From positions 63,452 through 127,451 of the forward strand of contig FNPS01000006.1 of NCBI GenBank assembly GCA_900107365.1: a stretch of DNA of 64,000 bases, in the 5' to 3' direction. Of the stretch, positions 17,087-26,467 are shown piece by piece (within the stretch, counting starts at the first letter, position 1; each line of letters starts with the position of its first letter). The position numbers and the translations under genes are program-made. Source of the DNA: Flavobacterium aquidurense. Its GTDB lineage: Bacteria > Bacteroidota > Bacteroidia > Flavobacteriales > Flavobacteriaceae. Under the pieces are notes generated by a model. It did not search any database and was not told the origin of the DNA. It was given only the letters and a program-made list of their open reading frames with translations.

Positions 17087-19258
17087 ATGAATACAAGTAA
17101 AATAACGGTAGTGCTTTTATTTTTAGTGGCTACTGTATTTGGACAACAAAAAATTACTGTCGAAAACATTTATGGAGGGACATTCAAGGCGAAAGGAATG
17201 GATGAGCTTCAATCACTAAAAAATACCGATCAATACACTGTTTTAAATGTCGATCAGACTAGCAGAAGCATGCAAATCGACTTATATGATTTTGCAACCT
17301 TAAAAAAAGTGTCCAACTTAATTGATACAAAAAATCATTCGGCACTTTCGAACGGAATTGACAGCTATACTTTTGATGCGTCAGAAAAGAAGATTCTAAT
17401 TGCTTGTAATACAAATAAAATCTTCCGTCACTCCTTTACTGCAGATTACTTTTTATATGATATAGCTGCGAAATCACTAACGAAACTTTTCGATTTTCAG
17501 GTTCAGGAGCCAACTTTCTCTCCTGATGGAACTAAAATCGCTTATGCAAGAGAAAATAATCTTTACGTATATGATGTAGTTTCTAAAAAAACAACGGCAG
17601 TTACAACTGACGGAAAGAAAAATGCGGTAATTAATGGTATTACGGATTGGGTTTATGAAGAAGAGTTTGCGTTTGTCCGGGCTTTTGACTGGAGTAAAGA
17701 CAGTAAAAAGTTAGCCTATATCCGTTTTGACGAAAGTGCGGTTCCGGAATTTTCGATGTCAATGTTTCATAAAGATTTATATCCAACAGTTGAAACGTTT
17801 AAATATCCAAAGGCAGGAGAGAAAAATTCAGTAGTTTCATTACATATATATGATGCGGCCGCAAATGCTACAAAAAAAGTTGACTTAGGAAATTATAATG
17901 ATTTCTATATTGCGAGAATGCAATGGACAAATGATAATAATGTCTTATCAGCGCAGGTTTTAAATCGCCACCAGGACAATCTTGATTTATTATTTGTAGA
18001 TGGAACAACGGCTGCAGCAAAAGTAGTTTTAAATGAAAAAGACAAGGCTTACGTAGATGTTACAGATAATTTGACATTCTTAAAAGATAACAGCTTTATC
18101 TGGACAAGTGAAAAAGACGGTTTTAATCATATTTATGTTTATGATAAAACGGGAAAACTTAAAAATCAGGTTACAAAAGGAAACTGGGAGGTTACTTCAT
18201 ACTACGGTTTCGACGAAAAAACAAAAACTATTTTCTATCAATCTACAGAAAATGGTTCAATCAACAGAGCAATTTACCGCATTGCATTAGATGGAAAAAA
18301 TAAAGTAGCTTTAGCTACAAAAGTGGGTACAAATGCAGCTACTTTTAGTCCTAATTTCCAATTCTTTATTAATACATTCTCGAGTGCTTCTCAGCCAACT
18401 ACTTATACTCTAAATGAAGCAAAAACCGGAAAAGAAATTCAGGTTATAGAAAATAATAAAGAGCTTTCCGCTAAACTTGTAAGCTATAATTTACCTAGCA
18501 AAGAGTTTTTTGTTTTAAAAACGGCTAAAGGTAATGAGTTGAATGCCTGGATTATGAAACCAAAAGATTTTGATCCTTCAAAGAAATATCCGGTTTTTAT
18601 GATTCAATATTCTGGACCAGGATCACAACAAGTGGCTAATGCATGGGGAAGTTCGAATGAGTATTGGTTTATGATGTTGACTCAACAAGGTTATATTGTG
18701 GCTTGTGTTGATGGAAGAGGAACTGGTTTTAAAGGAGCTAATTTCAAAAAAGTAACACAGTTACAATTAGGAAAATATGAAGTTGAAGACCAAATTGATG
18801 CAGCAAAAGTAATCGGCAATTATTCTTATGTCGATGCTTCAAGAATTGGAATTTGGGGTTGGAGTTATGGCGGTTTTATGGCTTCAAACTGTATTTTTCA
18901 AGGGAACGATGTTTTCAAAATGGCAATTGCAGTTGCTCCGGTAACCAACTGGAGGTTTTATGACAGTGTATACACAGAAAGATATATGCAGACACCACAG
19001 GAAAATGCAAGCGGATACGATCAAAATTCTCCAATAAACCACGTTAATAAATTAAAAGGTAAATTTTTATTGATTCACGGATCAGGCGATGATAACGTTC
19101 ATGTGCAAAATTCAATGCAAATGATGGAAGCGTTAATTCAGGCGAATAAACAATTTGATTCTCAGATATATCCGGATAAAAACCACGGTATTTATGGCGG
19201 CGCAACGAGAATTCAGCTTTATAATAAAATGACTAACTTTATCAAAGAAAATTTATAA
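17087..19258 (+). CDS. Dipeptidyl peptidase IV (S9B family serine peptidase), secreted
   Basis: 723 residues with a signal peptide (ending ATVFGQ). Residues about 95-450 form the DPP IV N-terminal beta-propeller; the C-terminal 230 residues are the alpha/beta-hydrolase. The catalytic triad can be placed: Ser593 in GWSYGG, Asp668 in GSGDDNVH and His700 in DKNHGIYGG. The propeller carries DWVYEEEF, which matches the double-Glu motif that grips the substrate N-terminus. DPP IV enzymes release X-Pro or X-Ala dipeptides from peptide N-termini, probably in the periplasm. Two POT-type peptide transporters follow at once, so cleavage and uptake appear linked. Confidence 0.93.
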   Translation: MNTSKITVVLLFLVATVFGQQKITVENIYGGTFKAKGMDELQSLKNTDQYTVLNVDQTSRSMQIDLYDFATLKKVSNLIDTKNHSALSNGIDSYTFDASEKKILIACNTNKIFRHSFTADYFLYDIAAKSLTKLFDFQVQEPTFSPDGTKIAYARENNLYVYDVVSKKTTAVTTDGKKNAVINGITDWVYEEEFAFVRAFDWSKDSKKLAYIRFDESAVPEFSMSMFHKDLYPTVETFKYPKAGEKNSVVSLHIYDAAANATKKVDLGNYNDFYIARMQWTNDNNVLSAQVLNRHQDNLDLLFVDGTTAAAKVVLNEKDKAYVDVTDNLTFLKDNSFIWTSEKDGFNHIYVYDKTGKLKNQVTKGNWEVTSYYGFDEKTKTIFYQSTENGSINRAIYRIALDGKNKVALATKVGTNAATFSPNFQFFINTFSSASQPTTYTLNEAKTGKEIQVIENNKELSAKLVSYNLPSKEFFVLKTAKGNELNAWIMKPKDFDPSKKYPVFMIQYSGPGSQQVANAWGSSNEYWFMMLTQQGYIVACVDGRGTGFKGANFKKVTQLQLGKYEVEDQIDAAKVIGNYSYVDASRIGIWGWSYGGFMASNCIFQGNDVFKMAIAVAPVTNWRFYDSVYTERYMQTPQENASGYDQNSPINHVNKLKGKFLLIHGSGDDNVHVQNSMQMMEALIQANKQFDSQIYPDKNHGIYGGATRIQLYNKMTNFIKENL

Positions 19259-19283
19259 TATAACTTTATAACCTTAAACAATA

Positions 19284-20969
19284 ATGAATAATATGGGAGA
19301 AACTCAAGTAAAAACTGCGCATCCAAAAGGACTTTGGGTATTGTTTGGAACGGAGATGTGGGAGAGATTCAATTTTTATGGAATGCGAGCTTTATTGACT
19401 TTATTTCTTGTGAACTCATTATTGATGAAAGAAGAAGAAGCTTCATTAATTTATGGTGGTTTCCTTGGACTTTGCTATTTGACACCAATGTTGGGTGGTT
19501 TTGTAGCAGACCGTTTTTTAGGAAACAGAAACTGTATTTTGTTGGGTGGATTATTAATGGCAACCGGACAAATGCTGTTGTTTACTAGTGGAAGTATTTT
19601 TGAAGGTAATTTAGAAATGGCTAAAGCTATTATGTATTGTGGTTTAGGGGTTATTGTTTTTGGTAACGGATTTTTCAAGCCAAACATTTCAAGTATGGTA
19701 GGAAGTTTATATCCTAAACAGGAAAAAACAAAATTAGATAGTGCTTTTACTATCTTTTATATGGGAATTAATATTGGAGCTTTCTTAGGGCAGTCCATTT
19801 GTCCTTTGTTGGGAGATGTTAAAGATGCCGGTGGAATTAGAGATATTCATGCTTTTAGATTTGGATTCTTAGCAGCTTCTGTTGCAATGCTTATTGGAAC
19901 AGTTCTTTTTTACTTCTTAAAAAATAAATATGTGGTTTCTCCTGAAGGAAGACCATTAGGAGGTTTGCCTTCTAAAAATGAAGCTTCTGACTTTGAAGAA
20001 GGAGAAGCACAAAAAGCTAATTTTTCTACTAAATCTTTGACAATTGCAGGACTTGCGTTTATTGCGTTAGGATTCTTTTTTCATTATGTTGTGGGTCAGA
20101 ATCTAATTTATACGTTGATTTATTCTAGTGGATTATCCTTGGCAGGATTAATTATTTCAGATACTTCATTGACTAAAATCGAAAGAGACAGAATTATTGT
20201 AATTTATATTGTATCATTCTTTATTATATTCTTCTGGGCAGCTTTTGAGCAAGCGGGATCTTCATTAACCTTTATTGCAGATAACCAAACAGACAGAAAC
20301 TTCTTTGGTTTTTTAATGCCTCCATCAATGGTTCAGATTTTTAATGGACTATTTGTAGTAATTATGGCAGTACCGTTTAGTATTTTATGGGATACTCTTA
20401 GAGCAAAAGACAAAGAGCCTATTTCTCCGGTAAAATTGGCGGCAGGACTAGTTATAATTTCGATTAGTTTCTTTATGATTGCAACTCAGGTTTCTTACAT
20501 TGGAACTTCTGGATTGTTATTGGTAAAATGGCTTATTTTATTGTATTTCTTAAATACATGTGCTGAGTTATGTTTGTCTCCAATTGGTTTGTCGTTAGTT
20601 GGTAAATTATCTCCAAAGCGTTTCGCTTCATTATTATACGGAGTATTCTTTTTATCTAATGCTTCTGGTTATGCTTTAGGTGGAACTTTAGGTTCGATCT
20701 TGCCTGCTACTGGAGATAAATTTGCAAAAGCAAAAGAATTAGGTATCGATCTTCAGGCTGTTTTAGATAATAAAATTACACCAACTCCTGAGCAATTAGC
20801 TTTACTGGATCAACACCAGATTAGTGCTCATAACCACTTTTTTGCCGGATTCGAAATTCATAATTTATATGAGTTCTTTATGGTATTTGTAGTTCTTACT
20901 GGTATCGCGGCAATTATATTATTTGCTTTGACTCCATTCTTGAAAAAAATGATGCACGGTGTTAGATAA
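19284..20969 (+). CDS. POT-family di/tripeptide:H+ symporter (first copy)
   Basis: 561 residues, about 14 membrane helices. POT motifs are clear: TEMWERFNFYGMRA (the ExxER proton-coupling motif on helix 1) and GNGFFKPNISSMVG (PTR2 signature). It imports di- and tripeptides with protons. The gene starts 25 bases after DPP IV and is followed after a single base by a second POT gene. A second in-frame ATG lies three codons later (MGETQV); either could be used. A loop of about 45 residues between helices 6 and 7 and a 50-residue insert near the C-terminus make it longer than the second copy. Confidence 0.93.
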   Translation: MNNMGETQVKTAHPKGLWVLFGTEMWERFNFYGMRALLTLFLVNSLLMKEEEASLIYGGFLGLCYLTPMLGGFVADRFLGNRNCILLGGLLMATGQMLLFTSGSIFEGNLEMAKAIMYCGLGVIVFGNGFFKPNISSMVGSLYPKQEKTKLDSAFTIFYMGINIGAFLGQSICPLLGDVKDAGGIRDIHAFRFGFLAASVAMLIGTVLFYFLKNKYVVSPEGRPLGGLPSKNEASDFEEGEAQKANFSTKSLTIAGLAFIALGFFFHYVVGQNLIYTLIYSSGLSLAGLIISDTSLTKIERDRIIVIYIVSFFIIFFWAAFEQAGSSLTFIADNQTDRNFFGFLMPPSMVQIFNGLFVVIMAVPFSILWDTLRAKDKEPISPVKLAAGLVIISISFFMIATQVSYIGTSGLLLVKWLILLYFLNTCAELCLSPIGLSLVGKLSPKRFASLLYGVFFLSNASGYALGGTLGSILPATGDKFAKAKELGIDLQAVLDNKITPTPEQLALLDQHQISAHNHFFAGFEIHNLYEFFMVFVVLTGIAAIILFALTPFLKKMMHGVR

Positions 20970-20970
20970 T

Positions 20971-22458
20971 ATGGAAAACAATACAATTACTTTAGAGCAA
21001 ATACAAAATTTTAAAGGCAAGTATCCAAAACAATTGTGGTACTTGTTTTTGGTTGAAATGTGGGAACGTTTTTGTTTCTACGGAATGAGAGGTGTTTTGG
21101 CATTTTTCATGGTTGATCAATTGGGTTTACTTGAAGGAAAAGCAAATCTTCAGTATGGAGCTATTCAGGCCTTTGTTTATGCTTTTACTTTTATTGGTGG
21201 AATATTTGCTGATAAAGTTTTAGGTTTTAAAAAATCCCTTCTTTTTGGTGGTATCATTATGATTTTAGGGAATCTGCTTATTGCGGCATCTCCTCATGAC
21301 TTCTTTTATTACGGAATAACATTATCAATCATTGGAACAGGTTTCTTTAAGCCAAACGTATCTTCGATGGTCGGTGAATTATATCATGAAAATGATGGTC
21401 GTAGAGATGCTGGTTACGGTCTTTTTTATGCCGGAATCAATATTGGTGGAATGCTTGGGGGTGCTATACCTATTTATTTAGGAAAAAATTATTCCTGGAG
21501 TTTGTGTTTCCTTTCGTCGGCAGTCGTTATGATTATTGGAGTGGTGACATTTCTTTTAACTAAAAAACATTTGGCTCCAATTGGAAATTCTCCTTTAGAG
21601 GATCAAACTCCTAAGAAAAGGAGAATGAATGAAATTGCTGTTTATTTGGGATCAATAATTGTAATTCCGTTTATCTATATCATGGTGATTAATTCTGATT
21701 ATACAGACTATTTCATGTATACGATTGGGGTAATTGCAATTGGTTATTTCTTGTTTGAATTGCTGCGAATTAAAGACAGAAAGCAGCAATACAAATTATT
21801 AGCGGCCTTCATTTTTATCTTTGGATATTTTATGTTTATGGCAATTTCTGAGCAATCAGGAGGATCCTTGTCATTGTTTGCAAAAGACAATTTATCAGAT
21901 AAATTGTTGTTTTTTACTATCGATCCAAACGTAGTTAATAATAGTATTAATTCAATGTATGTTATTATTTTCAGTCCGTTAGTTGGTTTGTTGTGGATTG
22001 CTCTTTACAAAAGAAAAATTGAGCCCAATACAGTTATCAAATTCGGATTATCTTTTGTGTTGTTAGCAGCTGGTTTCTTTATTTTTTATAGCGCCAGATT
22101 TTTTATTGATCCAAAAGGGTTGAGTTCTTTAAATGTTTTTGCTTTGGGTTATTTGATTTATACACTTGGAGAATTATGTATTGGACCAATCGGAATGTCG
22201 GTAATTACTAAATTATCGCCGAAACGTTTGTTTGGAATGATGATGGGATTATGGTTTCTTTCTAGTGCTTTTGGACAATTAGCGGCAGGGAAACTTGGTT
22301 CTGAAATGTCAAATGCAAATACGGGAACAACTTTGATGTCTAAACTTATCGCCTATACGGATGGCTATTATCAATTGGCACTTTATTCTCTTGTTGCGGG
22401 TATCGTTTTGATCGTAACGACCCCACTAATTAAAAAATTAATGCAAGAAGTAAAATAG
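20971..22458 (+). CDS. POT-family di/tripeptide:H+ symporter (second copy)
   Basis: 495 residues from ATG 20971, one base after the previous stop; a GTG start at 20959 inside the upstream gene is less likely. POT motifs: VEMWERFCFYGMRG and GTGFFKPNVSSMVGE. Twelve to fourteen helices. It is clearly a paralogue of the preceding transporter but well diverged, so the two may differ in peptide preference. Both follow DPP IV in one probable operon, which would let the cell import dipeptides such as X-Pro released by that enzyme. Confidence 0.92.
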   Translation: MENNTITLEQIQNFKGKYPKQLWYLFLVEMWERFCFYGMRGVLAFFMVDQLGLLEGKANLQYGAIQAFVYAFTFIGGIFADKVLGFKKSLLFGGIIMILGNLLIAASPHDFFYYGITLSIIGTGFFKPNVSSMVGELYHENDGRRDAGYGLFYAGINIGGMLGGAIPIYLGKNYSWSLCFLSSAVVMIIGVVTFLLTKKHLAPIGNSPLEDQTPKKRRMNEIAVYLGSIIVIPFIYIMVINSDYTDYFMYTIGVIAIGYFLFELLRIKDRKQQYKLLAAFIFIFGYFMFMAISEQSGGSLSLFAKDNLSDKLLFFTIDPNVVNNSINSMYVIIFSPLVGLLWIALYKRKIEPNTVIKFGLSFVLLAAGFFIFYSARFFIDPKGLSSLNVFALGYLIYTLGELCIGPIGMSVITKLSPKRLFGMMMGLWFLSSAFGQLAAGKLGSEMSNANTGTTLMSKLIAYTDGYYQLALYSLVAGIVLIVTTPLIKKLMQEVK

Positions 22459-22485
22459 ACGACATTTATCGATGGTTATTTTGTT

Positions 22486-22493
22486 TAAATTTG
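22486..22493 (+). promoter_or_regulatory. Candidate -7 box of the thioredoxin gene
   Basis: TAAATTTG fits TAnnTTTG exactly, 17 bases before ATG 22511. No TTG sits at the usual distance. It would let the thioredoxin-like gene be expressed apart from the peptide transporters. Confidence 0.5.
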
Positions 22494-22510
22494 TATAAAA
22501 TTAAAGCAGC

Positions 22511-22981
22511 ATGAAAAAAATATTTTTAATTATTTTCTTTTTAACAGGTGTGTTTGCAATGCAATCGCAAGAGCTAAAATGGTATACTGATGTAAAAGAG
22601 GCAATTACAGAAAGTAATAAAGTACACAAGCCTATGTTGATGTTTTTTACCGGAAGCGATTGGTGTGGATGGTGTATTCGTTTGCAAAATGAAGTTTTAA
22701 AGACGCCTGAATTTACAAAATGGGCAGCTGAAAATGTAGTTTTGGTTGAATTGGATTACCCGAGACGAACGCCGCAAACCCCAGAGATTAAGAATCAGAA
22801 TAGTGAGTTGCAACAGGCTTTTGGAGTTCAGGGCTTTCCTACTATTTATTTTACAAGTGCCGAGGCAAAAGACGGAAAGGTAAATTTTAAAGGTCTTGGT
22901 CAAACAGGATATGTTGCTGGTGGACCTACTGCATGGTTAGCAGTTGCGAATGGAATTGTGGCTCAAAAAAGCGTCAATTAG
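22511..22981 (+). CDS. Secreted thioredoxin-family protein with CGWC active site
   Basis: 156 residues with a signal peptide (about 1-20, AMQSQ). The thioredoxin fold is clear: PMLMFFTGSDWCGWC with Cys52 and Cys55, and the cis-proline segment GVQGFPTIYF. It should act in the periplasm as a disulfide oxidoreductase, like other thioredoxin-family proteins with this CxxC; direction (reducing or oxidising) is not known. Two shorter paralogues downstream have lost both cysteines. A terminator follows the gene. Confidence 0.88.
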   Translation: MKKIFLIIFFLTGVFAMQSQELKWYTDVKEAITESNKVHKPMLMFFTGSDWCGWCIRLQNEVLKTPEFTKWAAENVVLVELDYPRRTPQTPEIKNQNSELQQAFGVQGFPTIYFTSAEAKDGKVNFKGLGQTGYVAGGPTAWLAVANGIVAQKSVN

Positions 22982-23005
22982 AGAATTACAAATTTAATAT
23001 ACTTT

Positions 23006-23038
23006 AAATCCTTATACTTTGTATAAGGATTTTTTTTG
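23006..23038 (+). terminator. Terminator after the CGWC thioredoxin gene
   Basis: A perfect 12-bp stem (AAATCCTTATAC and complement, loop TTT) followed by a long T-run, 24 bases after the stop. Confidence 0.88.
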
Positions 23039-23138
23039 TTTAGTAGGAAAAGGTATCTTTAATTTGATGCCTTATTGTTAATTTGGTATTTTATTATAAG
23101 TAAAAAAACATATAATGTATTTTTTGTATTAATTAAAA

Positions 23139-23168
23139 TTGGAAAATTAAAATAATATGTTAATTTCG
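23139..23168 (+). promoter_or_regulatory. Promoter of the first cysteine-less thioredoxin paralogue
   Basis: TTG (23139-23141), 19 bases, then TAATTTCG (23161-23168), one mismatch from consensus. The next paralogue has the same layout (TTG-N19-TAATTTAG), so the promoters are also paralogous. Confidence 0.6.
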
Positions 23169-23198
23169 TTTTACTAATCTAACCAAAACCAAAATTAT

Positions 23199-23651
23199 AT
23201 GACCAAAAAATTACTTATCCTACTATTTTTTTTCGGTTCATTTTTTACGCATGCTCAGAACTTAGTTTGGAAAACTAATATGACTGATGCAATTGCTATT
23301 AGTAATGAACAAAGAAAACCAATGTTAATTTTGTTTACCGCCTCAGGTGTGCCAGAAAATCTTCAGAATGAAATATTTAGAACACCGGACTTTGCAGTTT
23401 GGTCGCGTGATAATGTCATTTTAGTAAAGCTTGATTTGTCTGATTCATCGGCATCCGATGGTGATAAAGAGCAGAATTTAAAACTAAAAAATGCTTTTGG
23501 CGTTGAAGACCTACCGGAAGTGTGTTTTGCACTGGCATCTATCCGAAAGAACAAAACTACCTTTAGTGCTTTAGGAAAAATTTCCTATAAGCCCGGTGGA
23601 GCAAAAGCATGGATTGCAGAATCAAATGCTTTATTGCATCCAAGCGAATAG
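23199..23651 (+). CDS. Secreted thioredoxin-fold protein lacking the CxxC motif (paralogue A)
   Basis: 150 residues with signal peptide MTKKLLILLFFFGSFFTHAQ. It aligns along its length with the CGWC protein upstream (NLVWKTNMTDAIAISNEQRKPMLILFT against ELKWYTDVKEAITESNKVHKPMLMFFT), and the tail SYKPGGAKAWIAESN matches the upstream VAGGPTAWLAVAN. The CxxC position reads GVPENLQ, so no redox pair exists. The only cysteine of the mature protein is in LPEVCF, two residues beyond the cis-proline. It therefore cannot act as a dithiol thioredoxin; a binding or chaperone role is possible. It has its own promoter and terminator. Confidence 0.8.
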   Translation: MTKKLLILLFFFGSFFTHAQNLVWKTNMTDAIAISNEQRKPMLILFTASGVPENLQNEIFRTPDFAVWSRDNVILVKLDLSDSSASDGDKEQNLKLKNAFGVEDLPEVCFALASIRKNKTTFSALGKISYKPGGAKAWIAESNALLHPSE

Positions 23652-23688
23652 TATATTTTAAATTAACGTGTTTAATTTAATTTGTAGA

Positions 23689-23727
23689 ATCCCTTTTTAC
23701 TTAACGGTAAAAAGGGATATTTTTTTT
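23689..23727 (+). terminator. Terminator after paralogue A
   Basis: A 12-bp stem (ATCCCTTTTTAC with GTAAAAAGGGAT) and then a T-run. The remaining bases up to the paralogue B promoter are AT-rich with nothing I can name. Confidence 0.85.
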
Positions 23728-23860
23728 GAACAAATTGTAATTATGGCAAATAGTTTTGTAATTTATTACATGATTTTTTTTCATTTTCTTAAAATTTTAA
23801 TGTTTTATTAATAAATTCTGTTTTTTTATATTTTTATTAACTTTTTTGTTTAAATAAGGC

Positions 23861-23890
23861 TTGTTTGGTAGAGATATTATATTAATTTAG
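23861..23890 (+). promoter_or_regulatory. Promoter of the second cysteine-less thioredoxin paralogue
   Basis: TTG (23861-23863), 19 bases, then TAATTTAG (23883-23890). Same spacing and nearly the same box as at paralogue A. Confidence 0.55.
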
Positions 23891-23921
23891 TCGCATTAAC
23901 CTACTTAAACCCCAAATTATT

Positions 23922-24374
23922 ATGACCAAAAAATTACTAATTCTGCTATTTTTTTTAGGTTCATTTCTTTTGCATGCACAGAACTTAGTTTGGAAAACAA
24001 CTATGACTGATGCAGTTGCTGCAGGTATGGAACAAAAAAAACCGCTCCTAATATATTTTACGATTGAAGGTGCGCCACAAAAAATTCAAACTGAAATATT
24101 TAATACCCCAGATTTTGCAGTTTGGTCGCGAGACAATGTTATTTTAGTAAAACTTGATTTGTCAGATCCTAAGATATCAGATGCTGAAAGAGAGCAAAAT
24201 GTTAAGTTAAAAGGCGCGTTTGGTGTCGATGAATTACCTCAGGTATGTTTTACGATCGGTTCTGTTAGAAGAGAGAAAACTACTTTCAATTTATTAGGTA
24301 AACTTCCTTACAGACCCGGAGGTGCAATTCCGTGGCTAAAACAGTCAAATCTTATTTTGAATCCGGAACAATAA
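23922..24374 (+). CDS. Secreted thioredoxin-fold protein lacking the CxxC motif (paralogue B)
   Basis: 150 residues, same length as paralogue A and largely identical to it in the signal peptide (MTKKLLILLFFLGSF) and core (TPDFAVWSRDNVILVKLDLSD is shared). The active-site position reads GAPQKIQ, so again no cysteine pair; the single mature cysteine is in LPQVCF as in A. Identity of the two against the diverged CGWC protein indicates cysteine loss first, then a later duplication of the cysteine-less form. Its stop lies 3 bases from the end of the convergent comEC gene, and its terminator lies inside comEC. Confidence 0.8.
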   Translation: MTKKLLILLFFLGSFLLHAQNLVWKTTMTDAVAAGMEQKKPLLIYFTIEGAPQKIQTEIFNTPDFAVWSRDNVILVKLDLSDPKISDAEREQNVKLKGAFGVDELPQVCFTIGSVRREKTTFNLLGKLPYRPGGAIPWLKQSNLILNPEQ

Positions 24375-24377
24375 TTT

Positions 24378-26414
24378 TCAATTTAATTTGTAGAATCCTT
24401 TTTCGCTTGTAGAGTGAAAAAGGATTCTTTTTTTATGGCAGGATGTTTTCCAGTATTGCTGAAATGAATAGGTATTAGAACCGTCTGCTATAACTATTTT
24501 TGGTTGTAAATCTTCTAATATACGATCTAAGTTAATTTTTGGAGAAGCTGTCAATAAAAGAATATCTGGCTTAACTTTTTTTTCATAGATACCGGAGCTG
24601 TCAATCAATAAAATTTTCTTCCCATTAAAAAATAAGATGTTTTTAATTTTATTTGTCGATTTCAAAACTCCAAAATTGGCAACTAAATAAGTTTGCAAAA
24701 CATCGTTTTTTGATTGTTTTTCTGAAGCGGCATTACTTGTGAAAAGTGTAATGCTTCTGCCAATTCTTTCCGTGATAATTGTTTTTTTCTTGACATGATA
24801 TACAATTAATTCGTGCTTACTTTCAATTTCTTTTTTGGTTTGAATAAGTGAAAGCTGAACAAGAATTGTTGTTGTTAGGACAATTATAAATTTATTGTAA
24901 TTAGGTTTTTTAAACCAGATAATGCTTGCAATTAGAAATAAGTAAAAAGAAATTAAGTGGTAAAAATTAAAACTAATGTTTTTAATTACAAAGGATTCGA
25001 ATGAAGCTATATAATGAATAATTTGATTTAAAAGATAAATGCTTTTCTCAAAAACTTGAATTAGAATTAAAGGACAACTTGTGAACACAGAGATTAGCAT
25101 AACGATAATACCAATTATCATAATAAAAGACAATACAGGTAAAATTAAAATATTGGTTACGAAAAAAAGGGCTGGAAATTGATGAAAATAATACAGACAA
25201 ATTGGAAATGTACCAATCTGAGCTGCAAATGAAACTGTTAATGCTTCCCATAGATATTTGACGATTTTATTTTTTGGAAGCCAGCTATTTTTTAATAGTG
25301 GCTGCAACCAAAGGATAGAAAATAATGCGATATAACTCAATTGAAATCCTGCATCAAATAAAAAATAAGGTTCAAAAAGTAATAGCAATAAAATAGAAAC
25401 CAATAAAGTATGATAGGTGTTGCTGTTTCTATGCAGATGATTTCCTGTTGCTAAAAACGAAAACATGACTACAGATCGTAATACTGGGGGAGAAAGCCCA
25501 GAAACAATTGCGAATAGTACTAATGAAATAATAATGGTAATTAATTTTATAAGTGAGCCTTTTTTAGTGTTCGGAATTGGTTTCAGCATAAATGATATAA
25601 ATAACATGATGAAACCAACATGCAATCCTGAAACGGATAAGACATGCGTAACTCCTGAATATTGATAATCTTGTTTTATCTCAGATGAAATTTCTTGTTT
25701 CTGACCTAAAATTAAAGCCAGTGCAACATTCATTTCGGTTGTATTGAATTTTGCTTTCTCCAGGTTATGAATAATTCTTGCCTGTAAAGAAGAAGTATAA
25801 AACCATATGTCTTTCCTGATCTTTTTGTCAACAACGATAGCTGCTTTTGAAACATAAATCTGGGCATAAATTTGTTTGTTGTCCAGATAGTTGCTGTAAT
25901 CAAATTGATCAGGATTTTTTGGCAGACTATTGTGTTGCAAAACTGTAGTTACACGAATACTATTTCCAGCAAATAAAGAATTTTTAATACTATCCCTGAC
26001 TATGTTTATGATTATTCTGCCTGTATAATATTTAGTATCAATGCAATTTATGAAACCAATGTATCGATCATTATAAGCATTGCTTTTTAGTTTTTCCTTT
26101 ATCGTGATATTGATATGATGTGGCTCCTTAAAAGCATTTTTAAAATGGATATAATTTGAGTTTTGAAGAGAGTTGGTGTTAATGGCTAATGCGATCATAC
26201 CAATGCAAAACGAAGTATAATAAGTGCTTAATCCGAAAAAGAGATTCAGTTTTTTGTTCTTTTTTGATAAGAAATAAAAGATTGAAAGAAGTATAAATCC
26301 ACTAAAAAGATATAGCAGGGAACTTAGAATTTGAGGTAGCCAAAAAGACGCAGCCAGAATGCCAAAAACAAAACTAAAAGTTATTTTAGTCAACGGAAAA
26401 TCTAATACTTTCAT
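24378..26414 (-). CDS. comEC: ComEC/Rec2-family DNA uptake channel
   Basis: 678 residues. An N-terminal helical stretch and DUF4131 region (about 1-170) leads to the Competence domain (about 225-490), with the diagnostic VTHVLSVSGLHVGFIM and multiple membrane helices. ComEC moves single-stranded DNA across the inner membrane in natural transformation. The C-terminal 150 residues resemble the beta-lactamase-like domain in outline (KKILLIDSSG, PDILLLTASPK, PKIVIADGS) but I see no HxHxDH metal site, so the nuclease part looks degenerate, as in other flavobacterial homologues as far as I recall. It ends the surE-lpxB group on the minus strand. Confidence 0.88.
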   Translation of the reverse strand: MKVLDFPLTKITFSFVFGILAASFWLPQILSSLLYLFSGFILLSIFYFLSKKNKKLNLFFGLSTYYTSFCIGMIALAINTNSLQNSNYIHFKNAFKEPHHINITIKEKLKSNAYNDRYIGFINCIDTKYYTGRIIINIVRDSIKNSLFAGNSIRVTTVLQHNSLPKNPDQFDYSNYLDNKQIYAQIYVSKAAIVVDKKIRKDIWFYTSSLQARIIHNLEKAKFNTTEMNVALALILGQKQEISSEIKQDYQYSGVTHVLSVSGLHVGFIMLFISFMLKPIPNTKKGSLIKLITIIISLVLFAIVSGLSPPVLRSVVMFSFLATGNHLHRNSNTYHTLLVSILLLLLFEPYFLFDAGFQLSYIALFSILWLQPLLKNSWLPKNKIVKYLWEALTVSFAAQIGTFPICLYYFHQFPALFFVTNILILPVLSFIMIIGIIVMLISVFTSCPLILIQVFEKSIYLLNQIIHYIASFESFVIKNISFNFYHLISFYLFLIASIIWFKKPNYNKFIIVLTTTILVQLSLIQTKKEIESKHELIVYHVKKKTIITERIGRSITLFTSNAASEKQSKNDVLQTYLVANFGVLKSTNKIKNILFFNGKKILLIDSSGIYEKKVKPDILLLTASPKINLDRILEDLQPKIVIADGSNTYSFQQYWKTSCHKKRILFHSTSEKGFYKLN
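24392..24435 (+). terminator. Terminator of paralogue B, embedded in the 3' end of comEC
   Basis: AGAATCCTTTTTC pairs with GAAAAAGGATTCT, followed by a T-run. It lies within the last 60 bases of the convergent comEC coding region, so its sequence is constrained on both strands. Confidence 0.8.
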
Positions 26415-26467
26415 TTTTTAAAAGTATTAAAAATTTGTAAGAAAAATAATATTTTTATTAAATAATA

